Of a stretch of 64,000 nucleotides of DNA, positions 36,451-47,969 are shown one piece after another; within the stretch, counting starts at the first letter, position 1; each line of letters opens with the position of its first letter. The position numbers and the translations under genes were made by a program. The notes under the pieces were generated by a model. The model searched no databases and had not been told where the DNA came from. It worked only from the letters and a program-made list of their open reading frames with translations. The DNA comes from Hydractinia symbiolongicarpus (lineage: Eukaryota > Cnidaria > Hydrozoa > Anthoathecata > Hydractiniidae), in assembly GCF_029227915.1 (NCBI RefSeq), contig NC_079881.1:31535501-31599500 (forward strand). Direction: 5' to 3'.

Positions 36451-37930
36451 GTTATTTCTTGGAGTCAAATTGTCACACTTTCACCTTTATCAGGTCACAG
36501 TCCATAATCAGTTCAATTAAGTCCTACAGTCAACCGTTTCATTGTTAAAAGCGATGCAACCTAGTAATATCAGAAAAATATCGCTAAGTACATGTTGGTA
36601 CGAATAGGTGTCCAATCGTTGTAACTCAAACGGACTGACACCGTTAGAAAGTCAATGAAATGTAGTTTTTGAAGATGTCGCTATTTCTTCCGCGCGCGAT
36701 AACGGCTAGGATTGGTCCCCAGTGAAAAATGAATTATTAATCTAAATTTTTAAATGAAGTGCAGTGCCCAGTGTAATGGCTGAGTTCCGGCAATCATGTC
36801 AAATTAAGAAGAATGTTATTTCTTGGATCCAATTTTCTTCATTTGTCACATTTATCAGGTCACAGTCCAAAGTTAGTTCAGTTAAGTCCCACAGTAAATC
36901 GTTTCACTGTTAAAAACGATGCAACTTAGTAATATCAGATAAATATCGCTAAATACATGTTGGTACGAATATGTGAACCAACTGTTGTAACTCAAACGGA
37001 CTGACACCGCTACAAAGTCAATGAAATGTTGTTTTTGAAACTATCGCTATTTCTTCAGCGCACGATAACGGATAGGATTGGCCCCACTGTAAAGAATGAC
37101 TTATTTATCTAAATTTGTAAATGAAGCGCTACCACAGCAGCCAATATAATCGCTAAGTTCCGGCAATCACGTCAAATTAAGAAGAATGTTATTTCTTGGA
37201 GTCCAATTGTCTCATTTATCATATTTATCAGGTCGCAGTCCAAAGTTAGTTCAATTAAGTCCCACAGTCAATCGTTTCATTGTTAAAAGCGATGCAACCT
37301 AGTAATATCAGAAAAATATCGCTAAATACATGTTGGTACGAATAGGTGCCCAATCGTTGTAACTCAAACGGACTGACACCGTTAGAAAATCAATGAAATG
37401 TAGTTTTTGAAACTGTCGCTATTTCTTCAGCGCGCGATAACAGCTAGGATTGGTCCGACAGTAAAGAATGACTTATTTATCTAAATTTTTTAATGAAGCG
37501 CTACCACAGCGCTCAGTGTAATCCCTGAGTTTCGGCAATCACGTCAAATTAAGAAGAATGTTATTTCTTGGAGTCCAATTTTTTTCATTTATCACGTTTA
37601 TCAGGTCACAGTCCAAAATTAGTTCAATTAAGTCCCACAGTCAATCGTTTCACTGCTAAAGCGATGCAACCTAGTAATATTAGATAAATATCGCTAAATA
37701 CATGTTGGTACGAATATGTGACCCAACTGTTGAAACTCAAACGGACTGACGCCGTTAGAAAGTCAGTGAAATGTAGTATTTGAAACTGTCTCTATTACTT
37801 CAGTGCGCTAACGGCTAGGATTAGTCCCACAGTAAAAAATGACTTTTTTATCTTAATTTTTAATTGAAGCGCTACCACAGCGCCTAGTGTAATCGCTGAG
37901 ATTTGGCAGTCATATCAACCTAAGAAGAAT
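36451..37930 (+). repeat. 1480-bp four-monomer unit, copy 1
   Basis: Monomer starts are 36451, 36815, 37188 and 37560. The first is 364 bp long: it has GGTGTCCAATCG, GAAGATGTCGC, CTTCCGCGCGCG, TTGGTCCCCAGTG and the compressed dyad GAAGTGCAGTGCCC (six bases shorter than the standard). The next opens TTGGATCCAATTTTCTTC. Pairing with copy 2 at offset 1480 holds until about 37345, where GGTGCCCAATCG in this copy faces GGTGACACAACC. Confidence 0.82.
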
Positions 37931-38825
37931 GTTATTTCTTGGAGTCCAATTGTCTCACTTTCACCTTTATCAGGTCACAGTCCATAATCAGTTCAATTAA
38001 GTCCTACAGTCAACCGTTTCATTGTTAAAAGCGATGCAACCTAGTAATATCAGAAAAATATCGCTAAGTACATGTTGGTACGAATAGGTGTCCAATCGTT
38101 ATAACTCGAACGGACTGACACCGTTAGAAAGTCAATGAAATGTAGTTTTTGAAGATGTCGCTATTTCTTCCGCGCGCGATAACGGCTAGGATTGGTCCCC
38201 AGTGAAAAATGACTTATTAATCTAAATTTTTAAATGAAGTGCAGTGCCCAGTGTAATGTCTGAGTTCCGGCAATCATGTCAAATTAAGAAGAATGTTATT
38301 TCTTGGATCCAATTTTCTTCATTTGTCACATCTATCAGGTCACAGTCCAAAGTTAGTTCAGTTAAGTCCCACAGTAAATCGTTTCACTGTTAAAAACGAT
38401 GCAACTTAGTAATATCAGATAAATATCGCTAAATACATGTTGGTACGAATATGTGAACCAACTGTTGTAACTCAAACGGACTGACACCGCTACAAAGTCA
38501 ATGAAATGTTGTTTTTGAAACTATCGCTATTTCTTCAGCGCACGATAACGGATAGGATTGGCCCCACTGTAAAGAATGACTTATTTATCTAAATTTGTAA
38601 ATGAAGCGCTACCACAGCAGCCAATATAATCGCTGAGTTCCGGCAATCACGTCAAATTAAGAAGAATGTTATTTCTTGGAGTCCAATTGTCTCATTTATC
38701 ATATTTATCAGGTCGCAGTCCAAAGTTAGTTCAATTAAGTCCCACAGTCAATCGTTTCATTGTTAAAAGCGATGCAACCTAGTAATATCAGAAAAATATC
38801 GCTAAATACATGTTGGTACGAATAG
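37931..38825 (+). repeat. 1480-bp unit, copy 2 (partial)
   Basis: Monomer starts are 37931 (364 bp), 38295 and 38668. Matches 36451-37345 with few changes (TAATGTCTGAG for TAATGGCTGAG; CACATCTATC for CACATTTATC). The unit is the source of two components that persist to the right: a monomer with the six-base deletion (type D tail) and a GTTCAGTTAAG monomer with TTCTTCATTTGTCAC (type E). Confidence 0.8.
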
Positions 38826-41272
38826 GTGACACAACCGTTGAAACTCAAACGGACTGACACCGTTAGAAACTCAGTGAAATGTAGTATTTGAAACTGTCTT
38901 TATAACTTCAGCGCCAGCTAACGGCTAGGATTGGTCCCACAGAAAGAAATGACTCATTAATCTAAATTTTTAAAAGAAGCGCTACCACAGCGCCCAGTGT
39001 AATCGCTGAGTTCCGGCAATCATGTCAAATTTCGAAGAATGTTATTTCTTGGAGTCAAATTGTCTCACTTTCACCTTTATCAGGTCACAGTCCATAATCA
39101 GTTCAATTAAGTCCTGCAGTCAATTGTTTCATTGTTAAAAGCGATGCAACCTAGTAATATCAGAAAAATATCGCTAAGTACATGTTGGTACGAATATGTG
39201 ACCCAACCGTTATAACTCAAACGGACTGACACTGTTAGAAAGTCAATGAAATGCAGTTTTTGAAACTGTCGCTATTTCTTCAGCGCGCGATAACGCCTAG
39301 GATTGGTCCGACAGTAAAAATTGACTTATTTATCTAAATTTTTAAATGAAGCGATACCACAGCGCCCAGTATAATCGCTGAGTTCCGGCAATCACGTCAA
39401 ACTAAGAAGAATGTTATTTCTTGGAGTCCAATTGTCTCATTTATCATATTTATCAGGTCGCAGTCCAAAGTTAGTTCAATTTAGTCCTACAGTCAATCGT
39501 TTTATTGTTAAAAGCGATGCAACCTAGTAATATCAGAAAAATATCGCTATATACATGTTGGTACGAATAGGTGTCCAATCGTTGTAACTCAAACGGACTG
39601 ACACCGTTAGAAAGTCAATGAAATGTAGTTTTTAAAGATGTCGCTATTTCTTTAGCACGCGACAACGGCTAGGATTGGTCCCACAGTAAGAAATGACTCA
39701 TTAATCTAAATTTTTAAAAGAAGCGCTACCACAGCGCCCAGTGTAATCGCTGAGTTCCGGCAATCATGTCAAATTAAGAAGAATGTTATTTCCTGAAGTC
39801 CAATTTTCTCATTTATCACATTTATCAGGTCACAGTCCAAAGTTAGTTTAGTTAAATCCCACAGTCAATCTTTTCACTGTTAAAAACAATGCAACCTAGT
39901 AATATCAGATAAATATCGCTAAATACATGTTGGTACGAATATGTGACCCAACCGTTGTAACTCAAACGGACTGACACCGCTACAAAGTCAATGAAATGTA
40001 GTTTTTGAAACCATCCCTATTTCTTCAGCGCGCGATAACGGCTAGGATTGGTCCCACAGTAAAAAATGACTTATTAATCTAAACTTTTAAATGAAGCGCT
40101 ACCACAGCGCCCAGCGTAATCGCTGAGTTTCGGCAATTATGTCAAATTAAGAAGAATGTTATTTCTTGGAGTCCAATTTTTTTCATTTATCACATTTATC
40201 AGGTCGCAGTCCGATGTTAGTTCAATTAAGTCCTACAGTCAATCGTTTCATTGTTAAAAGCGACGTAACCTAATAATATCAGAAAAATATCGCTAAATAC
40301 ATCTTGGTACGAATAGGTGATCCAATCGTTGTAACTCAAACGGACTGACACCGTTAGAAAGTCAATGAAATGTAGTTTTTGAAACTGTCGCTATTTCTTC
40401 CGCGCGCGATAACGGCTAGGATTGGTCCCCCAGTGAAAAATGACTTATTAATCTAAATTTTTAAATGAAGTGCAGTGCCCAGTGTAATGGCTGAGTTCCG
40501 GTAATCATGTCAAATTAAGAAGAATGTTATTTCTTGGAGTCCAATTTTCTTCATTTGTCACATTTATCAGGTCACAGTCCAAAGTTAGTTCAGTTAAGTC
40601 CCACAGTAAATCGTTTCACTATTAAAAACGATGCAACTTAGTAATATCAGATAAATATCGCTAAATACATGTTGGTACGATTATGTGACCCAACCGTTGT
40701 AACTCAAACGGACTGACACCGCTACAAAGTCAATGAAATGTAGTTTTTGAAACTATCGCTATTTCTTCAGCGCACGATAACGGATAGGATTGGCCCCACT
40801 GTAAAGAATGACTTATTTATCTAAATTTGTAAATGAAGTGCTACCACAGCAGTCAATATAATCGCTGAGTTCCGGCAATCACGTCAAATTAAGAAGAATG
40901 TTATTTCTTGGAGTCCAATTGTCTCATTTATCATATTTATTAGGTCGCAGTCCAAAGTTAGTTCAATTAAGTCCCACAGTCAATCGTTTCATTGTTAAAA
41001 GCGATGCAACCTAGTAATATCAGAAAAATATCGCTAAATACATGTTGGTACGAATAGGTGACACAGCAGTTGAAACTCAAACGGACTGACACCGTTAGAA
41101 GCTCAGTGAAATATAGTATTTGAAACTGTCTTTATAACTTCAGCGCCAGCTAACGGCTAGGATTGGTCCCACAGAAAGATATGACTCATTAATCTAAATT
41201 TTTAAAAGAAGCGCTACCACAGCGCCCAGTGTAATCGCTGAGTTCCGGCAATCACATCAAATTAAGAAGAAT
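38668..41272 (+). repeat. 2605-bp seven-monomer tandem block, copy 1 (F'-A-B-C-D-E-F)
   Basis: Monomer starts are 38668 (F'), 39041 (A), 39413 (B), 39785 (C), 40158 (D, 368 bp), 40526 (E, 374) and 40900 (F). A: CTTTCACCTTTATCAGG, CTAAGTACATG, GGTCCGACAG, GCGATACC. B: CAATTTAGTCCTACAG, GCTATATACATG, GGTGTCCAATCG, CAGCACGCG. C: TTTCCTGAAGTCC, AGTTAAATCCC, ACCATCCC. D: TTTTTTTCATTTATC, CAGTCCGATG, GGTGATCCAATCG, GTGCAGTGCCC. E: TTCTTCATTTGTC, CAGTAAATCG, GGCCCCACTG, AATTTGTAAATG. F: GTGACACAGCAGTTGAAAC, GCGCCAGC, CAGAAAGA. Diagnostic states were read by eye. Confidence 0.87.
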
Positions 41273-43877
41273 GTTATTTCTTGGAGTCCAATTGTCTCAT
41301 TTATCATATTTATCAGGTCGCAGTCCAAAGTTAGTTCAATTAAGTCCCACAGTCAATCGTTTCATTGTTAAAAGCGATGCAACCTAGTAATATCAGAAAA
41401 ATATCGCTAAATACATGTTGGTACGAATAGGTGACACAACCGTTGAAACTCAAACGGACTGACACCGTTAGAAACTCAGTGAAATGTAGTATTTGAAACT
41501 GTCTTTATAACTTCAGCGCCAGCTAACGGCTAGGATTGGTCCCACAGAAAGAAAAGACTCATTAATCTAAATTTTTAAAAGAAGCGCTACCACAGCGCCC
41601 AGTGTAATCGCTGAGTTCCGGCAATCATGTCAAATTTCGAAGAATGTTATTTCTTGGAGTCAAATTGTCTCACTTTCACCTTTATCAGGTCACAGTCCAT
41701 AATCAGTTCAATTAAGTCCTGCAGTCAATTGTTTCATTGTTAAAAGCGATGCAACCTAGTAATATCAGAAAAATATCGCTAAGTACATGTTGGTACGAAT
41801 ATGTGACCCAACCGTTATAACTCAAACGGACTGACACTGTTAGAAAGTCAATGAAATGCAGTTTTTGAAACTGTCGCTATTTCTTCAGCGCGCGATAACG
41901 CCTAGGATTGGTCCGACAGTAAAAATTGACTTATTTATCTAAATTTTTAAATGAAGCGATACCACAGCGCCCAGTATAATCGCTGAGTTCCGGCAATCAC
42001 GTCAAACTAAGAAGAATGTTATTTCTTGGAGTCCAATTGTCTCATTTATCATATTTATCAGGTCGCAGTTCAAAGTTAGTTCAATTTAGTCCTACTGTCA
42101 ATCGTTTTATTGTTAAAAGCGATGCAACCTAGTAATATCAGAAAAATATCGCTATATACATGTTGGTACGAATAGGTGTCCAATCGTTGTAACTCAAACG
42201 GACTGACACCGTTAGAAAGTCAATGAAATGTAGTTTTTAAAGATGTCGCTATTTCTTTAGCACGCGACAACGGCTAGGATTGGTCCCACAGTAAGAAATG
42301 ACTCATTAATCTAAATTTTTAAAAGAAGCGCTACCACAGCGCCCAGTGTAATCGCTGAGTTCCGGCAATCATGTCAAATTAAGAAGAATGTTATTTCCTG
42401 AAGTCCAATTTTCTCATTTATCACATTTATCAGGTCACAGTCCAAAGTTAGTTTAGTTAAATCCCACAGTCAATCTTTTCACTGTTAAAAACAATGCAAC
42501 CTAGTAATATCAGATAAATATCGCTAAATACATGTTGGTACGAATATGTGACCCAACCGTTGTAACTCAAACGGACTGACACCGCTACAAAGTCAATGAA
42601 ATGTAGTTTTTGAAACCATCCCTATTTCTTCAGCGCGCGATAACGGCTAGGATTGGTCCCACAGTAAAAAATGACTTATTAATCTAAACTTTTAAATGAA
42701 GCGCTACCACAGCGCCCAGTGTAATCGCTGAGTTCCGGCAATTATGTCAAATTAAGAAGAATGTTATTTCTTGGAGTCCAATTTTTTTCATTTATCACAT
42801 TTATCAGGTCGCAGTCCGATTTTAGTTCAATTAAGTCCTACAGTCAATCGTTTCATTGTTAAAAGCGACGTAACCTAATAATATCAGAAAAATATCGCTA
42901 AATACATGTTGGTACGAATAGGTGATCCAATCGTTGTAACTCAAACGGACTGACACCGTTAGAAAGTCAATGAAATGTAGTTTTTGAAACTGTCGCTATT
43001 TCTTCCGCGCGCGATAACGGCTAGGATTGGTCCCCCAGTGAAAAATGACTTATTAATCTAAATTTTTAAATGAAGTGCAGTGCCCAGTGTAATGGCTGAG
43101 TTCCGGTAATCATGTCAAATTAAGAAGAATGTTATTTCTTGGAGTCCAATTTTCTTCATTTGTCACATTTATCAGGTCACAGTCCAAAGTTAGTTCAGTT
43201 AAGTCCCACAGTAAATCGTTTCACTATTAAAAACGATGCAACTTAGTAATATCAGATAAATATCGCTAAATACATGTTGGTACGATTATGTGACCCAACC
43301 GTTGTAACTCAAACGGACTGACACCGCTACAAAGTCAATGAAATGTAGTTTTTGAAACTATCGCTATTTCTTCAGCGCACGATAACGGATAGGATTGGCC
43401 CCACTGTAAAGAATGACTTATTTATCTAAATTTGTAAATGAAGTGCTACCACAGCAGTCAATATAATCGCTGAGTTCCGGCAATCACGTCAAATTAAGAA
43501 GAATGTTATTTCTTGGAGTCCAATTGTCTCATTTATCATATTTATCAGGTCGCAGTCCAAAGTTAGTTCAATTAAGTCCCACAGTCAATCGTTTCATTGT
43601 TAAAAGCGATGCAACCTAGTAATATCAGAAAAATATCGCTAAATACATGTTGGTACGAATAGGTGACACAGCAGTTGAAACTCAAACGGACTGACACCGT
43701 TAGAAGCTCAGTGAAATATAGTATTTGAAACTGTCTTTATAACTTCAGCGCCAGCTAACGGCTAGGATTGGTCCCACAGAAAGATATGACTCATTAATCT
43801 AAATTTTTAAAAGAAGCGCTACCACAGCGCCCAGTGTAATCGCTGAGTTCCGGCAATCATGTCAAATTACGAAGAAT
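41273..43877 (+). repeat. 2605-bp seven-monomer tandem block, copy 2
   Basis: Monomer starts are 41273, 41646, 42018, 42390, 42763, 43131 and 43505, each 2605 bp right of its partner. Even the odd state CAAATTTCGAAGAATG (39031 region) recurs (41636 region). I saw only scattered single-base changes, such as AGAAAAGACTC for AGAAATGACTC and CAGTTCAAAG for CAGTCCAAAG. The core six monomers (41646-43877) are the cleanest full A-B-C-D-E-F unit, 2232 bp. Confidence 0.88.
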
Positions 43878-45737
43878 GTTATTTCTTGGAGTCCAATTGT
43901 CTCACTTTCACCTTTATCAGGTCACAGTCCATAATCAGTTCAATTAAGTCCTACAGTCAACCGTTTCATTGTTAAAAGCGATGCAACCTAGAAATATCAG
44001 AAAAATATCGCTAAGTACATGTTGGTACGAATTTGTGACCCAACCGTTATAACTCAAACGGACTGACACTGTTAGAAAGTCAATGAAATGCAGTTTTTGA
44101 AACTGTCGCTATTTCTTTAGCGCGCGATAACGCCTAGGATTGGTCCGACAGTAAAAATTGAATTATTTATCTAAATTTTTAAATGAAGCGATACCACAGC
44201 GCCCAGTATAATCGCTGAGTTCCGGCAATCACGTCAAACTAAGAAGAATGTTATTTCTTGGAGTCCAATTGTCTCATTTATCATATTTATCAGGTCGCAG
44301 TCCAAAGTTAGTTCAATTTAGTCCTACAGTCAATCGTTTTATTGTTAAAAGCGATGCAACCTAGTAATATCAGATAAATATCGCTAAATACATGTTGGTA
44401 CGAATATGTGACCCAACCGTTGTAACTCAAACGGACTGACACCGCTACAAAGTCAATGAAATGTAGTTTTTGAAACCATCCCTATTTCTTCAGCGCGCGA
44501 TAACGGCTAGGATTGGTCCCACAGTAAAAAATGACTTATTAATCTAAACTTTTAAATGAAGCGCTACCACAGCGCCCAGTGTAATCGCTGAGTTCCGGCA
44601 ATTATGTCAAATTAAGAAGAATGTTATTTCTTGGAGTCCAATTTTTTTCATTTATCACATTTATCAGGTCGCAGTCCGATGTTAGTTCAATTAAGTCCTA
44701 CAGTCAATCGTTTCATTGTTAAAAGCGACGTAACCTAATAATATCAGAAAAATATCGCTAAATACATGTTGGTACGAATAGGTGATCCAATCGTTGTAAC
44801 TCAAACGGACTGACACCGTTAGAAAGTCAATGAAATGTAGTTTTTGAAACTGTCGCTATTTCTTCCGCGCGCAATAACGGCTAGGATTGGTCCCCCAGTG
44901 AAAAATGACTTATTAATCTAAATTTTTAAATAAAGTGCAGTGCCCAGTGTAATGGCTGAGTTCCGGTAATCATGTCAAATTAAGAAGAATGTTATTTCTT
45001 GGAGTCCAGTTTTCTTCATTTGTCACATTTATCAGGTCACAGTCCAAAGTTAGTTCAGTTAAGTCCCACAGTAAATCGTTTCACTATTAAAAACGATGCA
45101 ACTTAGTAATATCAGATCAATATCGCTAAATACATGTTGGTACGATTATGTGACCCAACCGTTGTAACTCAAACGGACTGACACCGCTACAAAGTCAATG
45201 AAATGTAGTTTTTGAAACTATCGCTATTTCTTCAGCGCACGATAACGGATAGGATTGGCCCCACTGTAAAGAATGACTTATTTATCTAAATTTGTAAATG
45301 AAGTGCTACCACAGCAGTCAATATAATCGCTGAGTTCCGGCAATCACGTCAAATTAAGAAGAATGTTATTTCTTGGAGTCCAATTGTCTCATTTATCATA
45401 TTTATCAGGTCGCAGTCCAAAGTTAGTTCAATTAAGTCCCACAGTCAACCGTTTCATTGTTAAAAGCGATGCAACCTAGTAATATCAGAAAAATATCGCT
45501 AAATACATGTTGGTACGAATAGGTGACACAGCAGTTGAAACTCAAACGGACTGACACCGTTAGAAGCTCAGTGAAATATAGTATTTGAAACTGTCTTTAT
45601 AACTTCAGCGCCAGCTAACGGCTAGGATTGGTCCCACAGAAAGATATGACTCATTAATCTAAATTTTTAAAAGAAGCGCTACCACAGCGCCCAGTGTAAT
45701 CGCTGAGTTCCGGCAATCATGTCAAATTACGAAGAAT
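43878..45737 (+). repeat. Five-monomer unit A-(B/C)-D-E-F
   Basis: Monomer starts are 43878, 44250, 44623, 44991 and 45365, total 1860 bp. The second monomer starts as B (CAATTTAGTCCTACAG, CGTTTTATTG) and becomes C after AGTAATATCAGA (ATAAATATCGC, ACCGCTACAAAG, ACCATCCC). One monomer has been lost compared with the six-monomer unit. D here has TAAATAAAGTGCAGTGCCC. Confidence 0.85.
44250..44622 (+). repeat. B/C fusion monomer (early crossover)
   Basis: The switch from B to C lies near 44370, between CGTTTTATTGTTAAAAGCG (B) and CAGATAAATATCGC (C). Length is 373 bp, so the exchange was in register. Compare the fusion at 48342, where the switch is about 150 bp later in the monomer. Confidence 0.8.
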
Positions 45738-47969
45738 GTTATTTCTTGGAGTCCAATTGTCTCACTTTCACCTTTATCAGGTCACAGTCCATAATCAGTT
45801 CAATTAAGTCCTACAGTCAACCGTTTCATTGTTAAAAGCGATGCAACCTAGAAATATCAGAAAAATATCGCTAAGTACATGTTGGTACGAATTTGTGACC
45901 CAACCGTTATAACTCAAACGGACTGACACTGTTAGAAAGTCAATGAAATGCAGTTTTTGAAACTGTCGCTATTTCTTCAGCGCGCGATAACGCCTAGGAT
46001 TGGTCCGACAGTAAAAATTGACTTATTTATCTAAATTTTTAAATGAAGCGATACCACAGCGCCCAGTATAATCGCTGAGTTCCGGCAATCACGTCAAACT
46101 AAGAAGAATGTTATTTCTTGGAGTCCAATTGTCTCGTTTATCATATTTATCAGGTCGCAGTCCAAAGTTAGTTCAATTTAGTCCTACAGTCAATCGTTTT
46201 ATTGTTAAAAGCGATGCAACCTAGTAATATCAGAAAAATATCGCTATATACATGTTGGTACGAATAGGTGTCCAATCGTTGTAACTCAAACGGACTGACA
46301 CCGTTAGAAAGTCAATGAAATGTAGTTTTTAAAGATGTCGCTATTTCTTTAGCACGCGACAACGGCTAGGATTGGTCCCACAGTAAGAAATGACTTATTA
46401 ATCTAAATTTTTAAAAGAAGCGCTACCACAGCGCCCAGTGTAATCGCTGAGTTCCGGCAATCATGTCAAATTAAGAAGAATGTTATTTCCTGAAGTCCAA
46501 TTTTCTCATTTATCACATTTATCAGGTCACAGTCCAAAGTTAGTTTAGTTAAATCCCACAGTCAATCTTTTCACTGTTAAAAACAATGCAACCTAGTAAT
46601 ATCAGATAAATATCGCTAAATACATGTTGGTACGAATATGTGACCCAACCGTTGTAACTCAAACGGACTTACACCGCTACAAAGTCAATGAAATGTAGTT
46701 TTTGAAACCATCCCTATTTCTTCAGCGCGCGATAACGGCTAGGATTGGTCCCACAGTAAAAAATGACTTATTAATCTAAACTTTTAAATGAAGCGCTACC
46801 ACAGCGCCCAGTGTAATCGCTGAGTTCCGGCAATTATGTCAAATTAAGAAGAATGTTATTTCTTGGAGTCCAATTTTTTTCATTTATCACATTTATCAGG
46901 TCGCAGTCCGATGTTAGTTCAATTAAGTCCTACAGTCAATCGTTTCAGTGTTAAAAGCGACGTAACCTAATAATATCAGAAAAATATCGCTAAATACATG
47001 TTGGTACGAATAGGTGATCCAATCGTTGTAACTCAAACGGACTGACACCGTTAGAAAGTCAATGAAATGTAGTTTTTGAAACTGTCGCTATTTCTTCCGC
47101 GCGCAATAACGGCTAGGATTGGTCCCCCAGTGAAAAATGACTTATTAATCTAAATTTTTAAATAAAGTGCAGTGCCCAGTGTAATGGCTGAGTTCCGGTA
47201 ATCATGTCAAATTAAGAAGAATGTTATTTCTTGGAGTCCAATTTTCTTCATTTGTCACATTTATCAGGTCACAGTCCAAAGTTAGTTCAGTTAAGTCCCA
47301 CAGTAAATCGTTTCACTATTAAAAACGATGCAACTTAGTAATATCAGATAAATATCGCTAAATACATGTTGGTACGATTATGTGACCCAACCGTTGTAAC
47401 TCAAACGGACTGACACCGCTACAAAGTCAATGAAATGTAGTTTTTGAAACTATCGCTATTTCTTCAGCGCACGATAACGGATAGGATTGGCCCCACTGTA
47501 AAGAATGACTTATTTATCTAAATTTGTAAATGAAGCGCTACCACAGCAGTCAATATAATCGCTGAGTTCCGGCAATCACGTCAAATTAAGAAGAATGTTA
47601 TTTCTTGGAGTCCAATTGTCTCATTTATCATATTTATCAGGTCGCAGTCCAAAGTTAGTTCAATTAAGTCCCACAGTCAATCGTTTCATTGTTAAAAGCG
47701 ATGCAACCTAGTAAGATCAGAAAAATATCGCTAAATACATGTTGGTACGAATAGGTGACACAGCAGTTGAAACTCAAACGGACTGACACCGTTAGAAGCT
47801 CAGTGAAATATAGTATTTGAAACTGTCTTTATAACTTCAGCGCCAGCTAACGGCTAGGATTGGTCCCACAGAAAGATATGACTCATTAATCTAAATTTTT
47901 AAAAGAAGCGCTACCACAGCGCCCAGTGTAATCGCTGAGTTCCGGCAATCATGTCAAATTACGAAGAAT
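45738..47969 (+). repeat. Six-monomer unit A-B-C-D-E-F
   Basis: Monomer starts are 45738, 46110, 46482, 46855, 47223 and 47597, total 2232 bp. It matches 41646-43877 closely, with all six diagnostic sets present, and D is again 368 bp. E has the intact GCGCT arm (GAAGCGCTACCACAGCAG) where the two earlier E monomers have GTGCT. Confidence 0.87.
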
